A DNA stretch of 64,000 bases, taken from assembly GCA_000708835.1 (NCBI GenBank), contig DF237425.1, positions 4,322 through 68,321 of the forward strand, given 5' to 3'. Position numbers and translations under genes: made by a program. A model generated the notes under the pieces. That model was not told the DNA's origin, made no database searches, and was given only the letters and a program-made list of their open reading frames with translations. Below, piece by piece: positions 1 through 12,700 of this stretch (position 1 is its first letter; the number at the start of each line of letters is the position of its first letter). This DNA is from Klebsormidium nitens (taxonomy: Eukaryota; Streptophyta; Klebsormidiophyceae; Klebsormidiales; Klebsormidiaceae).

Positions 1-2700
1 TGAAGGAAGAGACTTTGGTGGTAGATGCCTGCCACGCTCGAGCTACAAGAGCAAAAGTGCTGCGAACATGGCGTGTCAAGCGACTAGGTCGCGTTCTTTC
101 AGGGCGTCTGGTTGCGAAAGGCGCATAGGGGCGCAATATGATATGACGCAGAGCTGGGGTACGATACAAGAATATAAGGAGGTATAGTAAGAGCAGATGT
201 GTATATAGAACGCGAAGGGAGTATCGACGCAATCGTCTAGTAGAGTACTTTAGGCGATGTACAGTACGTTGACGGTGGCACGCTCGCGGCCAGCGGTAGT
301 AGGGAAGATGCAGATATGTGAGAAGTAGTGTAGTTATTGATTGCGCAGACATTAGGAAAGTGCTAAGCATTAGCAAGACTACATAGCATGCAAGGATATA
401 GGGGCATGGCGTAAGAGCCGGAAAAACGGCAAGTGGTCCATAGACGTTGCATAGAAGGAGTGGCAAGCATAATGTGTGTTTAGGCTGCAGCGGATATGTA
501 TAACAAGAGGGAGCTGAGCTACGAAGTTTGAAAAAAGGATCGAGAGATTTCAGTGAGCCGCCTCTGTGAGCGACATCCAGAATTGTGGAGATTTGAAGAG
601 GTTGCAAAGTACGCAAGTTATCAATGGAAACAAAATGCAGGGACGGGTGGGCGGCTACGGTGGAATCTGCAGGGTGGGGAATGACGGATGAGCTGAAAGT
701 ACGAAAAGCAAGTTGGAAGCCGAGGGACAATGAATACGTGGGGAAGTTGCAAGACTGATGATAGTATAGGTGGGGAAGAGCAGTAGAGAGCAGTTCGAAG
801 GAAGGGAAAGGAGAAGAATCAGAGCATGCAACGGACGTACGTACCAATGAAAAGTGAGGTCCACCGCCAGCCAGGCAAAACCAACGAGCGAAGTGTGATC
901 TATAAAGTCCTAGCATCCAGCGACTGGATGGGGTAGCGGCTACAGCAGAACCTGCAAAGCGCAAAAATGATGCCATCATTGCTGGTCGCCATGCATCCGC
1001 AGATCTAGCGCATGCACCTTCAGCTTTCAGGCTTCGCTCTAGAGGCGACCGGTGGCGTTTTGGCAGTATATCCGGAAAGCATAGGTGCTAAATAAAGGGA
1101 TATTACGGAGCGAATACTTTCAGCAATTTTTGATTCACCGGGCTTGCTTACGGTAGTTTCTGGCTGCAGACGGTCGGTGAGGAAGCATCCGGCCTCATTT
1201 CCAACACTCTCTGAGTTCATATGAGAAGGCAAGAAACCAATACGTGCGTGAAAATCCGCGATGATCCCCGCTGCGTAACTCTGAGCGCGCGCACGCCCGC
1301 TTCTTCATAGCTTCTTGAGTCTTCAGAAAAGTCACGTGAACACTTGCTGAGGGATCCCTCCAAGTCTGCGCTGATATGACGGCAGTGTTCGACACGAGCC
1401 GTCACACCAAGCCGACGGAATTGTCCCTCGGCCGAATGAACCGAGGGGCGTCGGCCGAAAAGCCGACAGAACCGGGGTCTTTCTGGGTCTTTCTGAGTTG
1501 TTTGAGTGAGAGAAGCCGACCGGTTCAAGTCCCCAGCCGACTGACCGGAGAACAGTCGGCCCGGGAGCGGACGAAATCAAAACTCCGTGTCGATCGAACG
1601 CTGGACGGCACACCTTCCGCACGAGTCAGCACTGAAGGCCATGCATATGGCGCTCGATCAAGTTGACGCTGAAATTTGAATGTGCAAGATTGCCGCGTGA
1701 CTGACGCCGCCGACAAGGAAATGACAGTGACGCCGCCCGACGGACAAGGAGATGATCCGCATTCCAGTTTCTTGAACAAGTGCTGACATCATGAGACAAC
1801 GCAATCTGCTGCACGGCTCAAGGCCGGTGGCATGACGAGCAGGACGCCTCTAGTCTGCATAAATGATAAACAGCGGATGGCTTTGCTGGCTGGGACTGCT
1901 TTTGGTCGCAGGAGCTGTTGTGCTATCGAAGTTCTACAACTGAGAAATGCAATGTATCTGCAGACCTTACTTGCTTGAACCCACTGGCAATTATCCGTTG
2001 AGGTTGAGTGAAACTTATCCTGCCAAACACCGAGCTTACTCATCACGGAACCGCTGAGAATCAACACATAGTAGTTTTGGCTATTTGCGTAAGAAAGCCC
2101 GCGGGCAAAGCTGTGATTCTCAAGTAAGCGCCAGGTTCAAGAAGTGCGATTGCGCAGCATTCCTTTGAGCCAAGAAAGGCACCAAGAAGCGCTGCTCAGC
2201 CGTTGACGGATAGTGGTAAGGAGACAATCTCTACACTCTTGTTATGAATCAGCGCATGACATCTTTATACCTTTCAGCTCAACGAGAACCAGATTGAAGA
2301 TTGAGAATTGGCTGTTGGCAACCTGAAACAGACCTTTGATGTTCTTGCAACCTTCTGTTCATGATTTCTGATTGATCGCTGCAATGTCCATTTCCAACTT
2401 CAGATTGGGGCCTCTTTGTCCTTGAAAGTGGTCCTCAGGCCTGAGCTGAATCCAAGTTTCTGCAAGCAGAACACTGCACATATTGAAGTGGAATGTCTGA
2501 GCAATGTTATGTACTCATCGTTCTTGTCGCCACTTTGCCGAATTTTCAAGCCATTGTGGGCCATGCCCTGAGTGGCTTTTCAATCGAGCAGACTGTTATG
2601 ATCCGACCAGTGCCGTAAAGTAAACACCTTTTGGGAACTAGATCAGGGCAGTTGTCCACTTGACGCAATGTGCCGAGAATCTTTCATCAAGAAACATGTG
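1..2700. other. No gene recognised, left end of window
   Basis: I see no exon with convincing splice sites and no protein family here. Open frames are all short and lack recognisable motifs. The first 650 bases are purine-rich on this strand and poor in long open frames. The only structured part is the GCCGAC-rich element at 1383-1604, listed separately. The stretch may hold regulatory DNA or untranslated sequence, but nothing visible says so. Confidence 0.5.
1383..1604 (+). repeat. Dispersed GCCGAC-rich element, copy A
   Basis: This ~220-bp segment is homologous along its length to 18887-19123. Both copies open with CAGTGTTCGACA, contain GGGGCGTC..GGCCGAAAAG and GCCGACCGGTTC, then an ACAGTCGGC block, and end with AACGCT followed by GG. 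Copy A holds four GCCGAC hexamers. No terminal inverted repeats, poly-A tail or coding capacity is evident. It is probably a short non-autonomous mobile element, but its class cannot be assigned from two diverged copies. Confidence 0.7.
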
Positions 2701-2714
2701 TGAATGACTTCTAA

Positions 2715-3203
2715 TAAAGAATCTGGTTTTAGCTCAGTGAACAAGAGATACACCCGTGGCGATCGGCATTCCTAAGGAGTCTTTTCAATGTATCTGTTTT
2801 GGGGGCTATTCTTGTACTTTGCAAGCCCATCAGCGCGATTGTGTATCTAAGACAACAGAACCCACGCAATATTGCCTGGAGTTTCTTGCCCGGCTGCTTT
2901 CGCATGATTCAGGCGTCCTTTCATTCTTTTTACAGAATGTGGCACTGATGGGTATCCCGATAAAGAATCTAGTTTAGGCACAGTGAAAAAGAGATACACC
3001 CACAGCGACTCGGCATTCCAGGGTGTTTCAAGCCTTGTCAAAGTATCTGTCTCCGGGGCTCTACTTGCAATCTTGGAAGCCCATCAGTGCAACCGCATAT
3101 CAGAAACAACAAAACCCATGCAATATTGCTTAACATTTCTTGCCCGGCTGGTTTTGTTTGGTCCAGGCGTCTTTTCTTTCAAACAAAATGTGGCACTGAT
3201 GTG
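2715..3203 (+). repeat. Diverged tandem duplication, ~244-bp unit, two copies
   Basis: Copy 1 (about 2715-2958) and copy 2 (about 2960-3203) share TAAAGAATCT near their starts, then AAGAGATACACCC, CGGCATTCC, GTATCTGT, AGCCCATCAG, TTGCCCGGCTG and AATGTGGCACTGATG in the same order. A third copy appears to begin near 3180 and break off. No conserved reading frame runs through both copies. It lies upstream of the FAD monooxygenase gene and could be in its promoter or 5' untranslated region. Confidence 0.8.
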
Positions 3204-3797
3204 AAGACTCCACAATCTCTGATAAAAATCAGAGGCTGCCAGGGCATGTTGAGGTGTTTCCCTAGTTCCAAGCTTTAGAGGTCTGTCTCCTTCCTTTCTG
3301 TCAAATCTGACGGCAAGCCTTCACCTGTTGCCTTCATACATACTTCAAAGACAGAAGAGGGGAGTGGGTAAGCGAAAGATGTCATCAGATGTTTCGGAGG
3401 ATTAGACCGAGTGTACTACGATAGACTCTTTTTTGCCCCCTCAAATGCAAGGATACTCATCAAAAGCAGGATCATACATTGGCGGCACAAGAGCATCGTT
3501 TTGGTCAGTCGTCTCAGGCCCCAGTTTTTAAAGCAACTTAGCGACTCACAACCAAGTACTGAGCCCAGAAATGGGGCCCTGCTTTTAGGATCCTTTGCTG
3601 ATCTCGGATACACGTATCAAGCAATACAATTTCAGCAGCCTCAAGCTACCACGATTCTTTACTTGATGAAGAAACCCTTCCTCAAAAAAAACTTATTACC
3701 TGCTGCAGCGGGGATCCATGATTTTGCCCATTCTCCCCTGCAGGATTTGGAACTTGACACCGCATCTTCGTGCCAGTCTGCGCTGCAGAGATCCCCA

Positions 3798-6700
3798 ATG
3801 GATGTGGTGATCATCGGGGCGGGCCCCTCAGGCCTTCTCCTGGCGCATTATCTGCTGGAGAAGGGGGCCGGGCGTTTCAGGATTTCTCTAAACGATGCTA
3901 GAGAAGATCCCCGCATCACTATCAAGAGGCCTCCCACTGCCCGAAGGTGGGTTTGCGTGCGACTTGCTCTCATCTGGGCTGACTGTGAGTCGGGTTTTGA
4001 AAAGCGTCTGATCACTTCAAGAAGTTGGGGGATCGGGCCATTAATTACATGTTGGACACACGTATAATTGGCAAATAATACAGATGAATGTTGCAGGGTT
4101 CAGGAAAGGCCGGCGCCTTCTTTGTGCAGAAAAGTATACTTGGTTCTTTGTGCCTCGTTGTGCTGCTAAACCTTGCGTTGCTCCAACTGGCTGGGAACTT
4201 TGCATTTACGGAGTTGCTTTGTGAAACGGCCAGCAATCAGTGCTTTCATCATCTTCTTCTTGACCTCAAGCTTTGGGCACGTTGTAAATCTGGGGTTCAG
4301 AGGCTTAAAAGCAACGGGGAGCCTTTCTTTCGCATTCTTGCTACCAGTGTTCCAATTCGGTTGCAAGACAACATCTTCACGAGAGTTTCGGGACGAAAGA
4401 CCAACTCCGGTGCATATCGCCTTGTCGGATTTGCTTTTAATGCATTTAGCGGCGGCTAGGAAGATCTTTACGCGTCTCAAAAGGTGACCTAGCAGCAAGG
4501 ATCGGGACAGGGAACGTAAGCGGTCAGTTCGACTGAGAAGGGTTTGAAGGCACCCCCTTCTTCCTTCTTCCAGCAAGGCTGCCGGCAGATATAAGAGACG
4601 GCTAATGGTAAGAGGGCTCCGATTGAGCAGTGGCAACAGGCAAACATGAGAAGCAGTTTTGCGCGGACATTCCAAAGAAAGTGCCAAAGCAAATAAATGA
4701 GCCATTTTTTTGTGCAGATACTCCATTGGAATCTCGATGCGAGGCCGCATGGCATTGAAGGGCGTCGATGGGCTCTGGGAAGCTATCAAGGTGTGTCCTC
4801 CGCTTCTCTCTGGAAAATTTCTTGCAGACTCCGGAGGCGATCCGCATTTCCTAGTTTTCCTGTCTTCCTGTATGTTCCTTCACGCTTTGGGTATACTTTC
4901 GTCTCGGACCTCATCTGCCCCTTCTTACTCAAGTGTTTCTGGTTTGAAGCACCCGTTGAATGAGCCAAAAATCTCCTGAACATACTTCCACAGCCAACGG
5001 CCTCATTTTCAAGAGCTCCGGACAACCCCTTAAACGATCGACAGGAGCTAAGATCGCCTCTGATCCAGGCACGAGTTGTGAACATTGGCCCACTCAGTGC
5101 TCTTTCTGGTCGCACTATCTGGAAAGACCTTTCTTGGGAAAGCCGTGCGGTGGAACTCGCCCATATGAACATTTTCGTGACAGGTTGCATGATCGTAACG
5201 CCTCCTTCAGGCCTCTCAAACGAAGGTTTTTATATCAAAACTGATCCAACTATCGAACACATCTAAAAAGTTGATCATCATGGTTACTCAGAAGAGTTCA
5301 CGATACATTTACAGGCTCGTGGCGTTCAGATCGACCACATGAAGATCTACGTGCTGGCCTCCTTGGCGCCTCTCAAACGAGCGTTCTCATACCAAACCTG
5401 ATTCGGCAATCGAACACGGTTACAAAGCCGACTATGATGTTTATTCAGAAGATTCCATCATTCATTTGCAGGCTCGTGGCTTGGAGATCGACCACATGAA
5501 CATCTTCGTAACTGGTCGCATCAGCGACTTGTTCCTTGAGCCTTTTCATTAGTAAGCCTTATCTCTATTAGCACGGCCGTCAAACCCACATACTAAAGCT
5601 TCAGATTCGCAAAAAGCAGAGGAACATAACGAACTTCTTACAGGCTCGTGGCGTGGAAATCGACCATATGAATATCTTCGTAATGGGTCGCATGATCGAG
5701 CGGCCCCCCGCCAACAAGGGCGGCCAGCCGGTGATGACGGACCGCACCTCGCTGTGCGCGGCCATGCTAGAGCTTCTCGTGCAAAGGTGCATTCTTTTGC
5801 CTGTGACTGGGAATCTTTAGACTTCCCAATCTGGAAGATTTGGAAGTGCTCTCCGGGAGCACCGTCTTAGCAGCTCTTGTTCTGTTTTCAGGCCATGCTA
5901 GTCTTCTTCTTTTCAGGCGATTTCAGGCTACGAATCAACAAAAGTCTTGGGATTTCCTCTATCTTGCCGCATGTGAGATAGTACGGTGCTCTGAACCGTT
6001 TAGACGCTTCCAATGCGCGGCCGCGCTAAAGCTTTCCTGTCGTCACCCGCTTCAGCACCTCCCTTTTCAACTTCCTGTTTGTTTGTGATGGTGACCAAGT
6101 AAGTGAGTCTCACCACCCTTCAAGACTGGAGCCTTTTGTCAGAGTCCATGACTGCGCTTCTGGGGGATGGGTCTTCCTGCTCTCGCTGCACCGTTTGGAT
6201 GAGAAGGAGGCACACACCGGTTGCAATATGCGTCCAACATTAAAAAGGAGGAAAGACCGCAACAAAGAGAGAACCCAACAACTTCAGCAAACCTGTTTTC
6301 TTGTTATAGGCACCGCAAGTCCGTCCTCCTTTACCTCGACTTCCTCCATAAGTGCACCGGCGTTGACTTTGATGAGCTCACCGTCGCCTTCTCGAACACT
6401 AGGATGCCCCGGCCGCAAACGGGCTCCGTTTCTCCAGCGATAACCAGCCAACTACTAGAAGCTGAACTTTTCATTTGTCTCTTGTACAGGCACGGCAAAT
6501 CCGGTCTCCTGTCTCTACACTTCCTCCATAAGTGTACCGGCGTTGACCTTGATAAGCGCATCGTCACCTTTTCGGACGTCCAAGAACACGAGGATATCCA
6601 CAATGGGGGGCTCAAAATGCCCGGTAATAAGGCCCCCGAGAAGCCGTCCCAGTCTGTGGCTACTTACGACTTGCTGGTCGGGGCGGACGGCGTGCGGTCG

Positions 6701-9700
6701 GTAGTGCGAGCGGCGTTCATGCAGCATCTGAGGAGGTGGGTCAAGGGACTCCTTATTACTTCTTTCAGGAAAATGTGGGACGGAAAAGCTTGCCAGGGTT
6801 GGTGACGACTTGCCTTTCAGTTTTGCTAGTCTAATTAGAAAGCAAAGACTCGGATATGCTCACGTCTTCAACTGTCAGATGACAAGGCTGGTCGATATCA
6901 GTTGACTGTGCGTTGCCGGGATGACTCGCTGCCGACATACGGTCAATGCGCCCGACCCTAAGTATTTAACCTGACGTCTTTATAAGCTCGAACGCTGCGC
7001 CTAATGACCGAGACCTTAAGTCTAAGCAATCTGCGCTCTTCCCCGACCTTGGCTTGTGACTACAAAGCTGGGCAATCTTGGCTCCGTAGTGACAACCCGC
7101 CAGCATTTCTCGACGCCCGCGGCCCCGTTGGGAAGCTCGAATGTTAACAGCCTGGAGCCCTGAAGCCAAACCCTGAGATTGTGGATAGCTTGAGATAGTC
7201 CTTTGCGCAGTTTCGACTACTGAGCAGCGCGCTCTTGGCTCCATTTCGATTGCCTTGTCGATGCCTACGAGTCCCTCAGAACCTTGGAACCATCAAAAGG
7301 CTGGAGTCACGAACTTTGATGACCAGAAGCGTGTTCTCTCAAACAACCTCCTAGGGCTTTTTCTGTCGATATCGTCGACGGTTGCGCGGTCTTATCTTTA
7401 TTGTCCTCGCCATCTGATACGCACAGATGCATATAATTCTAAGAATTCCGAACCTCTGCAACGTTTGATCCAAAGCCGTGAAGTCCTCGCACTTCGATTA
7501 TGAGCCGCGCGGTCTTGGCACCGAGGTCATCTACCCCAGATTCTACCGATTCCACCCGTGCTTGCAATCCCTTCGCATCCCGAGAATTTTGACTCCATGC
7601 ATTCCAAAATCAGTGGGTTCAAACCCTCAACAATCCAAGCCTGTTTCTGAACAGTACTATCCCCATGCAGTTTCGACTACGAGCAGCGCGATCTTGGCTC
7701 CGAGTTGATCATCGCCAACATTCCGCCCATGCCGGCCGTTCCGCGGGACGTGGTCGTCATGATCGGCGGAAAGAAGGGCGGCCTCGGCGGACTCATGCTC
7801 CCCAGCGCGCTCTCGTAAGTCGTCTTCTCGCAGAAGTGTGGAAAAGATGTGCTTTTTTTAGTCAAGCGGTCTGAGAGAGTTTTGGTTTTGAAGTAAATGC
7901 ATCTTCTGAAGAGAGCAGTCTGCAACGAGGCAGGTCGGCTCCTCTGCAAGATTTCTGTGAGGTTAAGAGATGGGAATTGGGTGCACAGCTAACCAGACAA
8001 TTAACCCGGGTCCCAAAATGGAAGTTTCCGTGCTCCCCTGCTAGAGAGGAAGGCCGGAAGTCGTACCTCCCTCAAAGGCGGGCGGGTCTCCGACGGTCCG
8101 GTTAGCGGTGACCATCCTCGAAACCCAGGCTTGGCAATCTCTACAGCAGTCCTTTCGTCTCTGGTTTTGAAGCGCCGTCAGGAAATTCAAGGGCGGCTTC
8201 GGCGAACCCACGTCTTCGAGCGCCCGCGCGCCGTTCTTCTTTCAGATCTGACTCCTCGCTTTCTCAAGGCTTGCGTAGATTTACTCTCCAAGTTTTGAGT
8301 CTGCGCCTGAGTTCCTTGCTTCTTACAATATTCTTATTCAGTCCGCTTCGAATGGGATTTTGGGGCGGTTTCTGCACCGGAGGTATAACGTCGTGGGTTC
8401 GCGAAGCCATCCCTGAGATTCAGGTTTCCATAACCAACAAGGACACAATCGCTTGAAACCCCTAGATCTGAGAATGCTACAAAGCAATTTATGCGACGCA
8501 GGCCCTGACATGTCACTCCTTCCCTCATTTCGGAATCTCATTGCAGCTTCATTCGACAGTGGCGGCTGGACCCTTCATCCTCTACCACCAATAATGTGTT
8601 CCTTCTCGAAATTTTGGTTTCTTAACGTGCTTTGAAACAAACTCGATTCTTTTCAAAATAAACGAAAGTTTTTTGATCCCTTAAGAGACCGTCTTGGAAT
8701 GCTTCGGACCCTGAAAGTCAGAAACTCTCAAAACGCCCAAAGGCAAGCCCGACGGCAAGACCTCGATCCGCATGATCTCAAGTCGCAGGACGTCGCTTGA
8801 CCCGCAACTCTTTTCGCCTTCAGAAATGCGCAGTCGCTCGTTTCCAAAACCCTAAACTCTAAATCCTCAACGCTAAGATCTTAAAACCCAAAAACCCCCC
8901 CAAATGCAGGCCCCACGGCAAGACGTCGGCGGACGGCGCGTGGCCGGCAGAGTGGTTCGCCCAGAAAGCGTACACTTTTCTGACCCCAAGCTGTCAAACC
9001 CTATCTTATTAAATTTCAAGGTCCAAATGCAGCCCCGGCGGCGAGACGTCGATGTGCCTGATCCTCTAGTGCCATGAGGGCGGGCAGCCGGCAGAGAGAT
9101 TCAGTCAAAAAGCGTGCAATCGGCTGACCCGAAATTTCCAAACCCAGAGTTCCTAAGAATCTCGAAGCTCGAAATGCAGGCCCGACGGCGATGTGCCTGA
9201 TCCTCAAGTGGTCGGACGGTGCGAGGCCAGCGGAATCATTCGCCGAAAAGCGTGCAACTTCTTAACCCGGAATCCAGATAATGCAAAACCCGAACATTTC
9301 AAAACCTCAAAACCCTGAACGCAGGCCCGACGGCGAGACGTCGATGTGCCTGATCCTCATGTGGGCGGACGGCGCTCGACCCGCATGTCAACCAGAGAAT
9401 GCCCAAAAACCTTGACCCTAAAGACCCTGAACCCTAATTCTAAATCCAAAAACTTCGAATGCAGGCCCGATGGCGAGACGTCGATGTGCCTAATCCTCAA
9501 GTGGGCGGACGGTGCGAGGCCGGCAGAGTGGTTCGCCCAAAAGAGCGCCGCGGATGCCAAGCGCTTTCTCGAACGGACATTTCCCTGGCTCCAGATCCCC
9601 GAGGAGGCGGCCGGAAGCCTGCTCACACAACGGCCGTCGAAGAGCATGCAGGTGGGTTCGCGATTAACGAGCTCCGATTTCGATGCTTTTGTAGTTTAGT

Positions 9701-12700
9701 TCCTGTTTCTTTTCTTCACAGAATGCTCGGCCAAGTCAAGCGCTTTCAGGAGAGAACCTTTCCCTGGCTTTCAGATCCCCAGGGAGGCGCACGGAGAATG
9801 GAGAGCGGCCGTCGAAGTGCATGCAGGTGGGTTTTCTATCAGTGAGCTTCGATATCGACGTTTTTAGTTTAGTCAAGTGGTTTAGAAGAGAACCTTCCCC
9901 TGGCTTTCAGACCCCCAGGGAGGCGGCCGGAAGCCTCCTTACACAACGGTCGTCGAAAAGCATGCTGGTGGGTTTGCTAATCAAAGAGCTTCGATTTCGA
10001 TGCTCTTCATCCAAAAATCCTGTTTGTTCTCTTGAAAGAACGCCCGGCCGAGTCAGGGCGCGCTTTTAGAAGAGAACCTTCCCCTGGTTTTCAAGTTCCC
10101 CGGGGAGGTGGCCGGTAGCCTCCTCAGGCAACGGCCGTCGAAGAGCATGCCGTTCAGATTGCGGTCATTGATGTTCGATGTCTTAGATTTCCACTTACGC
10201 ATGTCTTCTAGACAAAGCCGGACAAAGCCGACCAACGTGAAGAGCTTGGTGGCCAGCCAATCCTCTGCAATAAGACCAAATCTCACCGCAGTCTACGGAC
10301 TCTCGTTTTGCAGATCAGTGCAGTCAGCAGCGCAACCCGGACGTAGGCGTAACTCGAAGGCTGGGGTTGACACTCTAGGAATCATAAGGTCTCTGGAATC
10401 TCTAAGCTCCGTGAAAATTGTAGAAGCCCAGTCTAACGTAAACAAACCACCGCAACGATTTTCGGACGCTCGTTTGCAGAGCAAGTGCAGTCAGTAGCAC
10501 GACTCGGACGGCGCCGCTCTGATCACGAGCTACCCTTTGGAAACGTCATCAGCTCAGCAAAGATGCTGGGCAGTCGAATCAACAAAAATAGGTCACCGCG
10601 ATGACATTTGGACGCTTATCGCGTGATTCGGACACTTAACGCAATCTTCGGACTCTCGTCTGCAGATCAAGTGCAGTCAGTACCACGACTCGGACGGCGC
10701 GGCTGTGATCATGGGCGACGCCGCTCACGCTTCGGGCCCGAGTATCGGGCAAGGTGTAAATACGGCGTTTGGCGATGCCGCGGCTCTAGCGTCGCTGCTT
10801 CTAAAGATGGTGAGCCTCTCTTAAGCTGTCACTTTTTGCCAGTATTCATCTCTCCACCCATCCCCTGCTCTTGTTTCTTTTGCTTCTGCTTGTTTTTGCT
10901 TCATTCGATTATCATGCTGGAATATCAACGCTTCGGGTCCGGGTATCGGGCAGGGAGTGAACGCGGCTTTGGGCGATGCCGCTGCTCTAGCGTCGCTGCT
11001 TCTAAAGATGGTGAGCGGCTCTGAGGGCTGCCAGTTTCTGCATTCCCTTTCCTCTTATCCCTGTCTTATAGTCCCTCTTGCATCTCCGTGTCCCCATCTC
11101 ACTTCGTCTGCGCCACTGCCCCTAGAGTCGGTAAGCAGCTCACACAAGCTCTGAGGCTGTCACTCTCTTTCTATCTTCCTCTGCATTCTGTTCCCGCTCC
11201 TCTAGAGTAACTTCTTTCTTTGCTCTCTCGTTGCTTCGTGATCTGGTTTCACATTGAGTTTTAGCTGAGAGCGTTGACGTTTTCTCCTCTACGGACCCTG
11301 CTGCCTTCAACACAGAGTTTTCGATGCTTACTAGCAGACACTAGAACACGCAAAAGCAGTCTCACTTGTTCGAAACGTAGTCTTCTGGCTTCCTTTCTGT
11401 AGGGCTCTGCGCTCGACGATGTCACCGCACAACTCACTCAATGCATGGCCAAATGTGGCTGTCAGACAAGACCTTTCAAGACCTGCGTAGCTGTCCATGC
11501 AGTCTCGCCATCCTCCCAAGCCCAGTCAGGATTTAGGGTTTCAAATCGCAAAACCATGAAATCCGACAAAAGTGGTCATGTCTCAAGATGCCGACGTTGA
11601 AAGGATTCCATCGCCCCCAACGTCTGTGTAAACCTCGCTCTGACCAAAACTGCGTGTGCATATCAAATTGTGGCGACACGCAGTCGCATTTCAAGGACGC
11701 GGTGCCACGTTTGCGGACGCTCTCGTCATGGAAGGTTTTGCTGAGGGCGGTTTGCCGGTTAACAGCCTCGCCGCTGCAAAGATCGCTTTGGCCATCGGTT
11801 CATCCTTCTTACCTCCTCTCGTCCTGGATTGAAAAAGCTGGGTTGCGGCCAGGTGCCCCTCTCGTGTTTTATGAATTCTAGCGAGATGCCAATTGGTTTT
11901 CCCCTGTCGTTCCACTTGGACTAAGTACCCAAGCCACGTACTTACCCCAGCGTCTCGTTTTCTCGAGGACATTTTAGGGGTTGTCCGCTTCTTTGCGCTG
12001 CACGTGCTGAAGGGGTGTGTTCTCCGCTGGGAGATCATGACGTGAGCATGATGTCGTGAGTCGTACTTACCGCCATAACCACATTCAGGGGGATCCCTTC
12101 GAGCTGCCACGGTCCTGGAGCGCATCTCCGCGTTGTGCGCACTGGATGTTAGTCATCGCTTATGGAAAGGCGACCTCAGCTTGATGTTCTAGTAATTGAT
12201 GACGTCACAATCATGTGCAGGGGGATCCCTCGGAGCTGCCCGCGGTCCTGGAGCGCTTCTCCGCGCTGCGAGTGTTGGAAGGTCACGCGCTCGTCGACCT
12301 GTCCGAGAGCCAGAACCCCGCGAGCAGCGCCACGGGCACCCTTAACAGCGTCCGAGTTATCATCCAGGTTAGCGGTAACCCGTTTCCTTCACTTGGTTCA
12401 TTAGTTCAATCCTGCAATGGTTCAAGGTGCGCGAGGAACCCCGCCAGCAGCGGGCACCTTGGACAGCATCCGGGTAGCATCCAGGTCAGTGGTAACCCGT
12501 CTTTTTCTCCCGCTCAAGCCTTCGTTCGTTCATTGAAAGGGACCATATGACCTGCGCATCATACCGTCTTCGTCTACGCAGGCCTCATTCTTCCAATCTA
12601 CTGGCAGCGCCAAATTCGTGAGCAGGCCTCATATTTCGCATTTCCGTGCAGCGCCCAATTCGTAAACGAAAGCCTACATCTGTAAGTCTTTACCGGGCCT

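Noticed and set aside
1523-1560. tRNA-like T-loop (GGTTCAAGTCCCC)
   Set aside because: No acceptor stem or anticodon arm can be folded around it; it is part of the dispersed element, and the second copy does not keep the motif.
4166-4789. 207-codon minus-strand frame in FAD intron 1
   Set aside because: No motif and no splice support, and it overlaps FAD exon 2 in antisense.
8741-10152. Mutually exclusive alternative exons for FAD exon 6
   Set aside because: Each copy holds only one half of the exon and most carry deletions or stops, so none could replace it.
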